Source of the DNA: Mycolicibacterium arenosum
GTDB taxonomy: Bacteria; Actinomycetota; Actinomycetes; Mycobacteriales; Mycobacteriaceae
Reading direction: 5' to 3'
DNA: 64,000 nucleotides
Assembly (NCBI RefSeq): GCF_024320865.1
Contig: NZ_JANDBD010000008.1
Coordinates: forward strand, 124,001-188,000
Shown here: one piece after another, positions 8,128-17,150 of the stretch
Position numbering within the stretch: position 1 is the stretch's first letter
How the letters are laid out: each line of letters opens with the position of its first letter
The notes under the pieces: generated by a model
Told to the model about the DNA's origin: nothing
What the model saw: only the letters and a program-made list of their open reading frames with translations
The model's database searches: none
Position numbers and translations under genes: made by a program

Positions 8128-8604
8128 TCACGCCGCCGTCAGTCGGTGCACCGTCACCCCGGTCTCGGTGAGCACGCGAGCCACCCCGCCGCCGGTCACC
8201 ACTTCGACCGCCATGTCGGCGGCCAGGCACTCACGCACGGTCGGCGCGAACACGTGATCCCCCGAAGCCACCACCACTCGCTCGAAACAGCGCTTCGCCC
8301 AGGCGATGTCGACTGCCTGAAGTAGCGCCCGATCGGCGCCGTTGCGGCCCCGACCGGTGAGCAAGCGGATACCGCTGGGCAGCGCATCCGCGACGGTGAA
8401 CGCCCGCGACACGTCGACGGCGACCATCACCCCGTCGTCGTTGTAGACCCCCACGCTGGCGGTGTAGAGCCGCCATGCCCTACTCACCGACCGCGGCGTG
8501 ACCCGGCACAGGTTCTCCAGATCGATCAGATGCAGCGTGCGCGGCACGTGCCTGCGGTGCCTGCCGCACGGACGATGCGCTTTGCGACCCTTTCCAACGG
8601 TCAT
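8128..8604 (-). CDS. NYN-domain (PIN-like RNase fold) protein
   Basis: 158 residues. Begins with a basic stretch (MTVGKGRKAHRPCGRHRR) and then HLIDLENLC, the acidic first strand of the NYN/PIN-like nuclease fold, followed by VGVYNDDGVMVAVDV, RNGADRALLQAVDI with an Asp, and VVASGDHVFAP with a further Asp. These spaced Asp residues fit the metal site of LabA/Limkain-type NYN domains, which bind or cut RNA. ATG at 8604 follows a GGGGGGAA ribosome site. It is divergent from ligB, with 96 bp between starts. Function in mycobacteria is not known to me. Confidence 0.7.
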   Translation of the reverse strand: MTVGKGRKAHRPCGRHRRHVPRTLHLIDLENLCRVTPRSVSRAWRLYTASVGVYNDDGVMVAVDVSRAFTVADALPSGIRLLTGRGRNGADRALLQAVDIAWAKRCFERVVVASGDHVFAPTVRECLAADMAVEVVTGGGVARVLTETGVTVHRLTAA

Positions 8605-8700
8605 GTCGTTCCCCCCGAACCTGTTCCCCGAACTGACGGATCGCGAGCATGCCAGTCCCCACCGACACACCGTGTCCGACCCCCGTGCCAGGGTGGGCTC

Positions 8701-10230
8701 ATGCTCCTCGTCGACGTCGCACGAGCCTCCGCGGAGGTGGGCGCCGTCTCCGCGCGGTCCGCCAAGACCCGGCTGATCTCCGACCTGCTGGAGCGCGCCG
8801 GGGACGACGCCGCCCTCGTCGCCGTGATCGTGTCGTGGCTCTCGGGTGAACTGCCGCAGCGCCAGATCGGCGTGGGGTGGGCGTCGCTTCGCGCGCTGCC
8901 GGAGCCGGCGGATCAGCCGTCGCTGACGGTGCACGGCGTCGACGCGGTGTTCACCGAGATCGGCGCGGTCGCGGGTAAGGGCTCGCAGACCCGGCGGGCG
9001 GAACTGCTCGGCGCGACGTTCGGTGCCGCCACCGAGGCGGAACAGACGTTCCTGCGTCGCCTGCTCGGCGGCGAACTGCGCCAGGGCGCCCTCGTGGGGG
9101 TGATGGCCGACGCCGTCGCCGCCGCGTCCGGGCTGCCCGCACCCGAGGTGCGTCGGGCCGCCATGCTGGGCGGTGCGCTGCCCGCCGTCGCCGCGGCCGC
9201 GCTCACCGGCGGCGCCGACGCGCTCGCGCAGTTCCGGCTGACGGTCGGAACGCCGGTCGGCCCGATGCTCGCCCAGACCGCCACCGGCGTCGATGCCGCT
9301 CTCGAGAAACTGGGCGGCACAGCGGTTTTCGAGGCGAAGCTGGATGGCGCCCGTGTGCAGATCCACCGCGACGGGGATCGGATCTCGGTGTACACGCGCA
9401 GCCTCGACGACGTGACCGATCGGCTGCCGGAGGTCGTCGACGCGACCCGTGCGCTGCCCGTCACGACGTTGATCGCCGACGGCGAGGCCATCGCGCTGCG
9501 CCCCGACGGCAGGCCGGACCGGTTCCAGGTCACGGCGTCGCGGTTCGGCAAGCGCGCGGGCCGCGACACGGGCGCCGCCCCGCTGTCGGTGTTCTTCTTC
9601 GACCTGCTGCACGTCGACGGCACCGACGTGCTGGACCTGCCCGCCGCCGAACGGTCCGCGCTGCTCGACGCGATCGTGCCCGGCGACCAGCGCGTCGACC
9701 GACTGCAGACCGCCGACGCGACCGCAGCGCAGGCGTTCCTGGACCGGACACTCGCCGCGGGCCACGAGGGCGTGATGGCGAAGTCGCCCACCGCGCCCTA
9801 CGAGGCCGGCCGCCGCGGCGCGGGCTGGCTCAAGGTGAAGCCGGTGCACACCCTCGATCTCGTGGTGCTGGCGATCGAGTGGGGCTCGGGTCGCCGCACG
9901 GGCAAGCTGTCGAACATCCACCTCGGCGCCCGCGATCCCGCAACCGGCGGATTCGTCATGCTCGGCAAGACCTTCAAGGGCATGACCGACGAGATGCTGG
10001 CGTGGCAGACCGAGCGCTTCCTCGAGATCGCGGACGGCCCCACCGACGGTTACGTCGTCAGGGTGCGCCCCGAACAGGTCGTGGAGATCGCCCTCGACGG
10101 CGTGCAGGGCTCCAGCCGGTATCCGGGCGGCATGGCGCTGCGCTTCGCCCGTGTCGTGCGCTACCGCGACGACAAGACGCCAGGGGAGGCGGATACCGTC
10201 GAGACCGTGCGAGCGCTTTACGAGCGTTAG
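8701..10230 (+). CDS. ligB: ATP-dependent DNA ligase LigB
   Basis: 509 residues, the same size as mycobacterial LigB (about 507). N-terminal alpha-helical DNA-binding domain (about 1-190), nucleotidyltransferase domain with the adenylated lysine in EAKLDGARVQIH (Lys213), later motifs including EGVMAKSP and WLKVKPVHTLDLVV, then an OB-fold C-terminal domain with GKLSNIHLGARD and VRVRPEQVVEIA. It seals nicks with ATP, distinct from the essential NAD-dependent LigA. ATG at 8701 follows CAGGGT by 6 nt, suggesting a leaderless message. Confidence 0.93.
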   Translation: MLLVDVARASAEVGAVSARSAKTRLISDLLERAGDDAALVAVIVSWLSGELPQRQIGVGWASLRALPEPADQPSLTVHGVDAVFTEIGAVAGKGSQTRRAELLGATFGAATEAEQTFLRRLLGGELRQGALVGVMADAVAAASGLPAPEVRRAAMLGGALPAVAAAALTGGADALAQFRLTVGTPVGPMLAQTATGVDAALEKLGGTAVFEAKLDGARVQIHRDGDRISVYTRSLDDVTDRLPEVVDATRALPVTTLIADGEAIALRPDGRPDRFQVTASRFGKRAGRDTGAAPLSVFFFDLLHVDGTDVLDLPAAERSALLDAIVPGDQRVDRLQTADATAAQAFLDRTLAAGHEGVMAKSPTAPYEAGRRGAGWLKVKPVHTLDLVVLAIEWGSGRRTGKLSNIHLGARDPATGGFVMLGKTFKGMTDEMLAWQTERFLEIADGPTDGYVVRVRPEQVVEIALDGVQGSSRYPGGMALRFARVVRYRDDKTPGEADTVETVRALYER

Positions 10231-10276
10231 TCGCGTTCCGCCCAATCTCGTCTCACCCTTTGACAGGATCGAACCC

Positions 10277-12565
10277 ATGTCTGCACCACCATCGGAGCGC
10301 ACCGAGGAAACCGACGGCGACATCACCTACATCAGGACGGATTCCGATGATCCGCCGGTGGCGATCGTCGACCGCTCCCCCATCACCACCAAGCACAAGA
10401 TCATCTTCGGCGTCATCGCACTGGTCGGTGCGGTCGCGTGGGCCATCATCGCGTTCTTCCGCGGTGAGACCGTCAACGCCGTCTGGTTCGTGATCGCCGC
10501 GGTCTGCACCTACGTCATCGGCTATCGCTTCTACGCGCGTCTGATCGAGATGAAGATCGTCAAGCCGCGTGACGACAACGCCACTCCGGCAGAGGTTTTC
10601 GAGAACGCCACCGACTACATGCCGACCGACCGGCGGGTGCTCTTCGGGCACCACTTCGCCGCGATCGCGGGAGCGGGTCCGCTGGTCGGCCCGGTGCTGG
10701 CGATGCAGATGGGCTACCTGCCGGGGACCATCTGGATCATCGTCGGCGCGGTCTTCGCGGGGTGCGTCCAGGACTACCTGGTGCTGTCGATCTCGACGCG
10801 GCGCCGCGGCCGCTCACTGGGCCAGATGGCCAAGGACGAACTCGGCACCATCGGCGGTGCCGCGGCCATCGTCGGCGTGCTGATCATCATGGTGATCCTG
10901 CTGGCTGTACTGGCGCTCGTCGTCGTCAACGCGCTCTCGGAGAGCCCGTGGGGCGTGTTCTCGATCGCGATGACCATTCCGATCGCCATCTTCATGGGCC
11001 TGTACCTGAGGTTCCTGCGGCCGGGCCGGGTGTCCGAGGTCTCGCTGATCGGCGTCGTCCTGCTGCTCCTCGCCGTGGCGAGTGGCGGCTGGGTGGCCGA
11101 AACCGACTGGGGTACCGAGTGGTTCACGCTGTCGAAGGTGACGCTGTCCTGGTGCATCATCATCTACGGGCTGGCTGCGTCGGTGCTGCCGGTGTGGCTG
11201 CTGCTGGCGCCCCGGGACTACCTGTCGACGTTCATGAAGGTCGGCACCATCGTGCTGCTCGCGATCGGCATCCTCATCGCCCAGCCGGTGATGCAGGCGC
11301 CCGCGGTGTCGTCGTTCGCGTCGAGCGGCACCGGGCCGGTGTTCGCGGGCTCGCTGTTCCCGTTCCTGTTCATCACGATCGCTTGTGGAGCGCTATCCGG
11401 GTTCCACTCGCTGATCTCCTCGGGCACCACACCGAAGCTGCTCGAGAAGGAAAGTCAGATGCGGCTGATCGGCTACGGCGGCATGCTGACCGAGTCGTTC
11501 GTCGCGATCATGGCGCTCATCACCGCGGCGATCCTGAATCAGCACCTCTACTTCGTGATGAACTCGCCTGCCGCCTCAACCGGCACCGACGTGAACACCG
11601 CGGCGGACTTCGTGAACGGCCTCGGCCTGTCGGGCGCGCCGATCACCGGGGACGAGATCGCGGCCGCGGCAGAAGGTGTCGGCGAGAACTCGATCGTGTC
11701 GAAGACCGGTGGTGCACCGACGCTGGCGTTCGGCATGTCCGAGGTGCTGCATCAGGTCTTCGGCGGCCAGAGCTTGAAGGCGTTCTGGTACCACTTCGCG
11801 ATCATGTTCGAGGCGCTGTTCATCCTCACGACGGTCGACGCGGGCACTCGTGTCGCGCGTTTCATGCTGTCGGACGCGCTGGGCAACCTGGGCGGGCCGC
11901 TGCGCAAGCTGCAGAACCCGAGCTGGCGAGTCGGTGCGTGGATCTGCAGCGTCGTCGTGGTGGCCGCGTGGGGTTACTTCCTGCTGATCGGCGTGACGGC
12001 CCCGCAGGGCGGCATCAACACGCTGTTCCCGCTGTTCGGCATCGCCAACCAGCTGCTCGCGGCGATCGCGCTGACCGTGGTCACCGTCGTCGTCATCAAA
12101 CGCGGCCTGCTGAAATGGGCGTGGATTCCCGGAGTTCCGCTGATGTGGGACCTGATCGTCACGATGACCGCGTCGTGGCAGAAGATCTTCTCCGCCGATC
12201 CCAAGGTCGGGTATTGGGCGCAGCGAGCTCAGTACGTCGATGCCAAGGAGGCGGGCAAGACCGCGTTCGGCGCCGCCAAGGATCCGAGTCAGATCGACAA
12301 CGTCATCTACAACACGTTCGTGCAGGGCACGCTGTCGATCATCTTCGCCGTGCTCGTCGTCGTCGTGTTCGCGGCGGGCGTGGTGATGTCGGTGCGCGCC
12401 ATCCGACGTGGCGACACCGCGACGCTGTCGGAGGACGAACCCGTGCCCTCGCGGATCTTCGCGCCGTCCGGGCTGATCGCGACGAAGGCCGAGAAGGAGG
12501 TGCAGAAGCAGTGGGACGCTTTGCCGAATTCGCGCGCAAGATCCGTTGGTACTGGGGGTCATTGA
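10277..12565 (+). CDS. cstA: Carbon starvation protein CstA (peptide/pyruvate transporter)
   Basis: 762 residues with about 16-18 membrane segments. Family motifs seen include GHHFAAIAGAGPLVGPVLAMQ, split in family alignments around residues 130-150, and GFHSLISSGTT and GTRVARFML further on. CstA proteins import peptides or pyruvate and are induced by carbon limitation. ATG at 10277 lies 7 nt after CAGGAT, which may be a weak leaderless promoter element; the longer frame upstream overlaps ligB and is not supported. The following ybdD-type gene overlaps its 3' end. Confidence 0.93.
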   Translation: MSAPPSERTEETDGDITYIRTDSDDPPVAIVDRSPITTKHKIIFGVIALVGAVAWAIIAFFRGETVNAVWFVIAAVCTYVIGYRFYARLIEMKIVKPRDDNATPAEVFENATDYMPTDRRVLFGHHFAAIAGAGPLVGPVLAMQMGYLPGTIWIIVGAVFAGCVQDYLVLSISTRRRGRSLGQMAKDELGTIGGAAAIVGVLIIMVILLAVLALVVVNALSESPWGVFSIAMTIPIAIFMGLYLRFLRPGRVSEVSLIGVVLLLLAVASGGWVAETDWGTEWFTLSKVTLSWCIIIYGLAASVLPVWLLLAPRDYLSTFMKVGTIVLLAIGILIAQPVMQAPAVSSFASSGTGPVFAGSLFPFLFITIACGALSGFHSLISSGTTPKLLEKESQMRLIGYGGMLTESFVAIMALITAAILNQHLYFVMNSPAASTGTDVNTAADFVNGLGLSGAPITGDEIAAAAEGVGENSIVSKTGGAPTLAFGMSEVLHQVFGGQSLKAFWYHFAIMFEALFILTTVDAGTRVARFMLSDALGNLGGPLRKLQNPSWRVGAWICSVVVVAAWGYFLLIGVTAPQGGINTLFPLFGIANQLLAAIALTVVTVVVIKRGLLKWAWIPGVPLMWDLIVTMTASWQKIFSADPKVGYWAQRAQYVDAKEAGKTAFGAAKDPSQIDNVIYNTFVQGTLSIIFAVLVVVVFAAGVVMSVRAIRRGDTATLSEDEPVPSRIFAPSGLIATKAEKEVQKQWDALPNSRARSVGTGGH

Positions 12566-12702
12566 TGGGCGACAACCACTATCGGCGCTACCTCGACCTG
12601 CGGGCCCGCACCCATCCCGGAGAGCCGGTGCCCACCGAGGCCGAGTACTGGCGCATGCGCCACGCCGCCACCGAGGCCAACCCGCAGTCCCGCTGCTGCT
12701 GA
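12511..12702 (+). CDS. YbdD/YjiX-family small CstA partner protein
   Basis: 63 residues starting at GTG with a good ribosome site AAGGAGG at 12494-12500. Contains the family-type core RWYWGSLMGDNHYRRYL, then PGEPVPTEAEYWRMRH and a C-terminal CC. Such small proteins accompany CstA-type transporters in many bacteria and are thought to be needed for transport. The gene overlaps the end of cstA by 55 nt in another frame, so it is easily missed by gene callers. Confidence 0.85.
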   Translation: MGRFAEFARKIRWYWGSLMGDNHYRRYLDLRARTHPGEPVPTEAEYWRMRHAATEANPQSRCC

Positions 12703-12806
12703 CGTCCCCCGCGGCACGAAAGTTGGGATCGGTAACACCCCGCGCCGTGTCCACTTGCACTGGGACGGGGGTCCGAAAGAGGACACCTGCGACTTCTGCT
12801 GGTATC

Positions 12807-14036
12807 TCAGGTGAGTTCGTAGCGGATCGGCAGGTGCTTGAGGCCGCCGACGAACGTCGTCGCGACGTGCGCCGCGGGGCCCGTCTGCTCGACGGATTTC
12901 AGCCGCGGCAGCAGCGCCGAGAAGAAGCTGTTGATCTCGAGCCGGGCCAGTGCGGCGCCGAGGCAGAAGTGCACGCCGTAGCCGAAGGCGATGTGCCTGT
13001 TGGGTTCTCGGCCGACGTCGAACCTGAACGGGTCGGCGAAGATCTCCTCGTCGCGATTGCCGGACACGTAGGACAGCACGACCGACTCCCCCGCCGCGAT
13101 CGGGACTCCGCGAATCACGTAGTCCTGCTGGGCCGTCCGCATGAACTCCTTGACCGGCGTCGTCCAGCGGACCATCTCCTCGACGGCGAGGGGCATCAGG
13201 CTCATGTCGTTCTGCAGCCGGGCGAGCTGATCCGGGTGCTGCAGTAGCGCACCCATTCCGCCGGAGATGCTGGCGCTCGACGTGTCGTGGCCGGCCGCGG
13301 CGATGATCGCGAAGTACGACACGGTCTCGATATCGGACAGCGGTTCGCCGTTGATCGTGGCGTTGGCGATCGTCGAGCCCAGGTCCTCGGTCGGGTTGGC
13401 GCGGCGGTCGGCCGTGAGCTGGGTGAAGTACTGGAACATCTCCAGCAGCGCCATCGCGCGCTCCTCCATGGACTTTCCGCGCTGGAACTCCTCGTCGTCG
13501 GCGCCGAACAGCTCCTGTGTCCACAGCAGCATCGACGCGAAGTCGGCCTCGGGAACCCCGAGCAGCGTCATGATCATGTACAGCGGGTAGTTCACCGCCA
13601 CCTGCTGCACGAAGTCGATCTCCGGCCCCTCGGCCGCCATCTTGTCGACGAAACGCACCGCCAGCTCGTCGGCCCGATCCTTCAGTGCGCGCATGGCTTT
13701 CGGCCGGAACCAGTTCGCCCCGATCGCCCGGAAGTCGCGGTGTTGCGGGTCGTCCATGTGGATCAGCGTCTTGATCCCGACGGCGGCCTGCTGCTCGTCA
13801 CCCTCCCTGGTGACCAGCACCGGCCGCGGCGAGTTGGTGAACACGTCGTTGGCGCGCTCGATCTCCATGATGTCGGCGTGCTTGGTGATCGCCCAGAACG
13901 GCGCGTAGTTCTCGACGTCCACCCAGGACACCGGAGCGTGTGCGCGCAGGTGGCTCAGCGCGGCGTGCAGCCTCGCGTCGTCGGTGTAGGCCAGCGGGTC
14001 CGCCAGGACCTTCCCATCGAGGATCGGCGTGCCCAT
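12807..14036 (-). CDS. Cytochrome P450 (first copy)
   Basis: 409 residues, complete P450: I-helix AGHDTS at 248-253, ExxR at 287-290 (EMVR), PERF-like region FRFDVGREPNRH, and heme-binding FGYGVHFCLG with Cys358 as thiolate ligand. A soluble bacterial class I enzyme needing ferredoxin and reductase, neither of which is encoded beside it. ATG at 14036 follows GAAGGGAG and overlaps the stop of the decayed SDR (TGATG), so it was translationally coupled to that gene. The preceding genes are the SDR remnant and an LLM oxidoreductase under operator site A. Substrate and CYP family number cannot be assigned by eye. Confidence 0.92.
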   Translation of the reverse strand: MGTPILDGKVLADPLAYTDDARLHAALSHLRAHAPVSWVDVENYAPFWAITKHADIMEIERANDVFTNSPRPVLVTREGDEQQAAVGIKTLIHMDDPQHRDFRAIGANWFRPKAMRALKDRADELAVRFVDKMAAEGPEIDFVQQVAVNYPLYMIMTLLGVPEADFASMLLWTQELFGADDEEFQRGKSMEERAMALLEMFQYFTQLTADRRANPTEDLGSTIANATINGEPLSDIETVSYFAIIAAAGHDTSSASISGGMGALLQHPDQLARLQNDMSLMPLAVEEMVRWTTPVKEFMRTAQQDYVIRGVPIAAGESVVLSYVSGNRDEEIFADPFRFDVGREPNRHIAFGYGVHFCLGAALARLEINSFFSALLPRLKSVEQTGPAAHVATTFVGGLKHLPIRYELT

Positions 14037-14525
14037 CAACTACTCCCTTCACCTGTCAGGCCCGTCGCGTGTTGCGCGCGGTCCTCGTAGGACCGGCGCT
14101 GCGCCGGATCGAAATCCAGGAACACCCGGTCGCTGCCGGTGCGGCGCTGCACCCAGCGCCTGGCCCGTGGGCCGAGTACCGCGATCACGCCCAGCGGCAC
14201 GCGGACCGCGCCGGGCACCGGTCTGGTCCCGCTGATCAGTTCGGTGTTCGTGAACGGCGGCATGACCACTGACACCTCGAGCCGGCACCGCCATCACCCC
14301 CGCCAGTGACGCCACGTTGACGATGTGCCCGCTGCGCCTGCGCACCATCTGCGGAAGTGCCAGCCGGCAACCGGTCAGGACGCCGCAGAAGTTGACCTCG
14401 ATCGACGTGCGAATCGCCTCGTCGGTCTGGTCGAGGAACCCGCCGAGCTCGGCCAACCCGGTGACCGCCGATTCCAGGGCGGTGATGACGACGGTCCGGC
14501 CGGCGATCCGGTCGCGCTTACCCAT
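14036..14525 (-). pseudogene. Decayed short-chain dehydrogenase with internal deletions and a frameshift
   Basis: Two frames together read like an SDR with pieces missing. The first part starts MGKRDRIAGRTVVIT and jumps straight to ALESAVTGLAELG, losing the TGxxxGIG cofactor loop. It then jumps to GFLDQTDEAIRTSIEVNF, losing the NAG region, and continues through HIVNVASLAGVMAVPA. A third deletion near 14268-14285 removes the YxxxK catalytic segment and shifts frame; the tail resumes as VSVVMPPFTNTELISGT and runs to 14036. No active enzyme can be made. The ends remain overlapped with both neighbours, so operon structure and coupling to the P450 are kept. Confidence 0.85.
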
Positions 14526-15561
14526 TGCGGACCTGGTCGAGCACCGCGGCGACGACGTCCTCCGGCAGGTCGGCGGGGAAGGCCGGCAGGACGCGGTCGA
14601 TCGCGCCGTCGCAGCGCTGCCGCAGCGCCGCCGCCAGTTCGGACACCGGCGCGACGACCGCGAACGCCGCCAGCACGTCGTCGTCCAGCAGACCGCCCAT
14701 CTCGTCCCACCGGCCCTGCTTCGACATCCGGTGCAGTTCGGTGTGCAGGTCACCCCAGCCGTGCAACTCCAGCACCCCGCGATACGCCGGGGTCGAGCCG
14801 TAGAACGCCAGCTGCTTGCGCACGCCGACGGCCGACACCGCCATGCTCTCCTCGGTGTCGCCGGTGACGACGAACACCGGGCACGACACCTCGAGGTCCG
14901 CTCGGCTGCGCCCCGCCTTCGTCACGCCCGCGAGCAGCGCCGGGGTCGTCACCTCGTCGGCGTAGCGCTTGGTGGTGAACGCGTGGGCGATCACGCCGTC
15001 GGCGACCTCCCCGCACAGTCGCGTCATCGCCTCACCGACGGCGGCGACGAACACCTTCGGGAAGCCGTACGGCATGGGTGCGGGAGTGAACATCGGCGTC
15101 ATCAGCGTGTGGGTGTAGAAGTCCCCCTCGAAGGAGAGTCGCCCGCCGTCGCGCCAGCAGGTCCAGATCGCGCGCGTCGCCTCGATGAACTCGCGCATCC
15201 GGCGCACGGGGTGACTCCACGGCATGCTGAACCGGCGCTCGATGTGCGGCTGGATCTGCGAGCCGAGGCCGAGGTTGAACCGGCCCCGCGAGTACGCCTG
15301 CAGATCCCAGCCGATGTTGGCTACCGTCATCGGATTACGCGCGAACGCGACGGCGATGCTGGTGCCGATCTCCAGCCGCGACGTGTGTTCGGCGGCGAGC
15401 AGGAGGGGGAAGAACGGGTCGTGGTCGATTTCGCCGGTCCAGCAACCGTCGTAGCCCTGGCGCTCAAGCACACTCGCGACACCGGGTACTCGGGACAGGT
15501 CGCTGGGAATGCCCCGGTCGACCTTCAGCCGGACGGGCGCAGCCTCATCACCGCCAGCCAT
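14518..15561 (-). CDS. LLM-class (F420-dependent type) oxidoreductase
   Basis: 347 residues. Luciferase-like TIM barrel typical of mycobacterial F420-dependent enzymes: N-terminal strand, LEIGTSIAVAFARNP near residue 60, GRFNLGLGSQIQPHIERRF around 95, and C-terminal AAALRQRCDGAIDRV. Closest in style to the TIGR03617 group. F420 use is inferred from family. First gene of a minus-strand operon with the SDR remnant and P450; its 3' end overlaps the SDR start by 8 nt. Start ATG is 10 bp from operator site A. Confidence 0.85.
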   Translation of the reverse strand: MAGGDEAAPVRLKVDRGIPSDLSRVPGVASVLERQGYDGCWTGEIDHDPFFPLLLAAEHTSRLEIGTSIAVAFARNPMTVANIGWDLQAYSRGRFNLGLGSQIQPHIERRFSMPWSHPVRRMREFIEATRAIWTCWRDGGRLSFEGDFYTHTLMTPMFTPAPMPYGFPKVFVAAVGEAMTRLCGEVADGVIAHAFTTKRYADEVTTPALLAGVTKAGRSRADLEVSCPVFVVTGDTEESMAVSAVGVRKQLAFYGSTPAYRGVLELHGWGDLHTELHRMSKQGRWDEMGGLLDDDVLAAFAVVAPVSELAAALRQRCDGAIDRVLPAFPADLPEDVVAAVLDQVRNG

Positions 15562-15571
15562 GCGGCAGACG

Positions 15572-15592
15572 CTACAGTAAGCACTTCAGTAT
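15572..15592. promoter_or_regulatory. Operator site A (ACTGTAA palindrome class) between LLM gene and acyl-CoA carboxylase
   Basis: Half-sites CTACAGTAA and CTTCAGTAT separated by 3 nt match the consensus ATACTGTAA-N3-TTACAGTAT at 14 of 18 positions. TAAGCA at offset 6 sits where the -10 lies in sites C and D. The ATG of the carboxylase gene begins at offset 19, exactly as at site D. Confidence 0.7.
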
Positions 15593-17141
15593 GGTCAACG
15601 CCGCGACGGACCGCGCACGACGAAAGGGCACGATGAGCACTGGCCGAACTGGTCGAGAAGCCTGGCAGGACACGCTCGACGACCTCGAACAGCGACGCCG
15701 GCGCACGCGCGCGATGGGCGGCGACGAGCGACTGGCCAAGCACCACGGCAAGGGCAAACTGGATGCCCGCGCCCGCATCGACCGACTCGTCGACGAGGGG
15801 ACGTTCCGGGAGATCGGCACCCTCGTCGGCGGTGAGATCGCGGCCGACGGCATCGTCGTCGGCTCCGGCGCGATCAACGGCACACCGGTCATGGTCGGCG
15901 CCGAGGACTTCACCACGCTGGCGGGCAGCATCGGGCCGGGCGGCAACTCCAAGCGCTACCGGATCGCGGAACTCGCTCTGCGCGACCGCATTCCGCTGGT
16001 GATGCTGCTCGAGGGGGCGGGCTTCCGGCCGACGGGCGGCCACTACGGCCGCACGCCGACCGACCTGCTGTCCCAGGCGCGCTGCTCGGGCAAGGTGCCG
16101 ACGGTGGCGGCGATCCTCGGCCCGTCCGCGGGGCACGGTGCGCTGGTGGCGCCGGTGTGCGACTTCCGCATCATGAGCAACCAGGGCGCGATCTTCACGG
16201 CGGGCCCGCCGGTGGTGAAGGAGTCCACGGGCGAGGAGATCACCAAGGAGGAGCTGGGCGGTCCGGGGGTCGCGCTGGCCAGCGGTGTCGTCCACAATCT
16301 CGGCGAGGACGACGAGACGGTCATCGACGACGTGAAGCGCTACCTGTCGTACTTCCCGCCGAGCGCCTGGTCGTACCCCCAGCAGCTCACCCCCGACGAG
16401 ACGTGCGCGCCACGGCCCACCCCGGAACTGCTCGACATCGTGTCGCGGGACAACAAGCGCGTGTACGACATCCGCAAGGTGCTCGACGTCGTCTTCGACC
16501 GGCCGGACTGGTTCGAGGTGCAGCCGAAGTTCGGACGCGCCATCGTCTGCGCACTGGCCCATCTCGGCGGCCACCCCGTCGCCGTGGTCGCGAATCAGCC
16601 GCAGGTGCTGGCGGGCTCGATCGACGCCGACGCCGCCGACAAGGCGTCGCACTTCATCATGGTGGCCGATTCGTTCCACCTGCCGATCGTGTTCCTCGCC
16701 GACAACCCCGGCATGCTTCCGGGCAGCCGCTCGGAGCGCAGCGGCGTATTGCGCGCGGGCGCAAGGATGTTCGCGGCGCAGACGGCGGCGACTACGCTGA
16801 AGCTCCAAGTCACGCTGCGCAAGGCCTACGGGTTCGGTTCGATGGTGATGGCGATCCTCGGCTTCGACAACCAGAGCGCCACGTACGCCTTCCCCGGCGC
16901 CACGATGGGGGCGATGAGCGCCGCCGCACTGAGCCGCGCCACGCATGCCGAGGACGACCTCAGCGCCGTGCTGCGCGACGCCGAGCTGCAGGCGTCGTAC
17001 CGCTCCGCGGAGAACCTCGGCTTCGACGAGCTGATCGATCCCCGCGAGACCCGTGACGCACTGCTGGCCGGGCTGCAACGCGGGTTGTTCAGCAGGCAGG
17101 CCGCCGCGGAACCCGTGAGCCGGACGGTGATCCTGCCGTAG
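15591..17141 (+). CDS. Acyl-CoA carboxylase carboxyltransferase (beta) subunit
   Basis: 516 residues. Biotin-dependent carboxyltransferase with both crotonase-like halves: N-half motif GHYGRTPTDLLSQA and the oxyanion-type ILGPSAGHGALVAPVCDF; C-half LADNPGMLPGSRSERSG and KAYGFGSMVMA. It transfers CO2 from biotin-carrier protein to an acyl-CoA; no biotin carboxylase/carrier gene is adjacent, so the alpha subunit must be elsewhere. ATG at 15591 is preferred because it overlaps operator A with the same geometry as the second P450; ATG at 15633 with a modest AAAGGG site is the alternative. Followed after 9 bp by a ThDP enzyme. Confidence 0.85.
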   Translation: MVNAATDRARRKGTMSTGRTGREAWQDTLDDLEQRRRRTRAMGGDERLAKHHGKGKLDARARIDRLVDEGTFREIGTLVGGEIAADGIVVGSGAINGTPVMVGAEDFTTLAGSIGPGGNSKRYRIAELALRDRIPLVMLLEGAGFRPTGGHYGRTPTDLLSQARCSGKVPTVAAILGPSAGHGALVAPVCDFRIMSNQGAIFTAGPPVVKESTGEEITKEELGGPGVALASGVVHNLGEDDETVIDDVKRYLSYFPPSAWSYPQQLTPDETCAPRPTPELLDIVSRDNKRVYDIRKVLDVVFDRPDWFEVQPKFGRAIVCALAHLGGHPVAVVANQPQVLAGSIDADAADKASHFIMVADSFHLPIVFLADNPGMLPGSRSERSGVLRAGARMFAAQTAATTLKLQVTLRKAYGFGSMVMAILGFDNQSATYAFPGATMGAMSAAALSRATHAEDDLSAVLRDAELQASYRSAENLGFDELIDPRETRDALLAGLQRGLFSRQAAAEPVSRTVILP

Positions 17142-17150
17142 CGTGGCAGC

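Noticed and set aside
8128..10326. 732-codon frame spanning ligB antisense
   Set aside because: Only its last 158 codons (NYN protein) look like a real protein, and they have their own ATG and ribosome site.
10762..12702. 646-codon frame overlapping cstA
   Set aside because: Only the last 63 codons (YbdD-type) are real; the rest is out-of-frame cstA.
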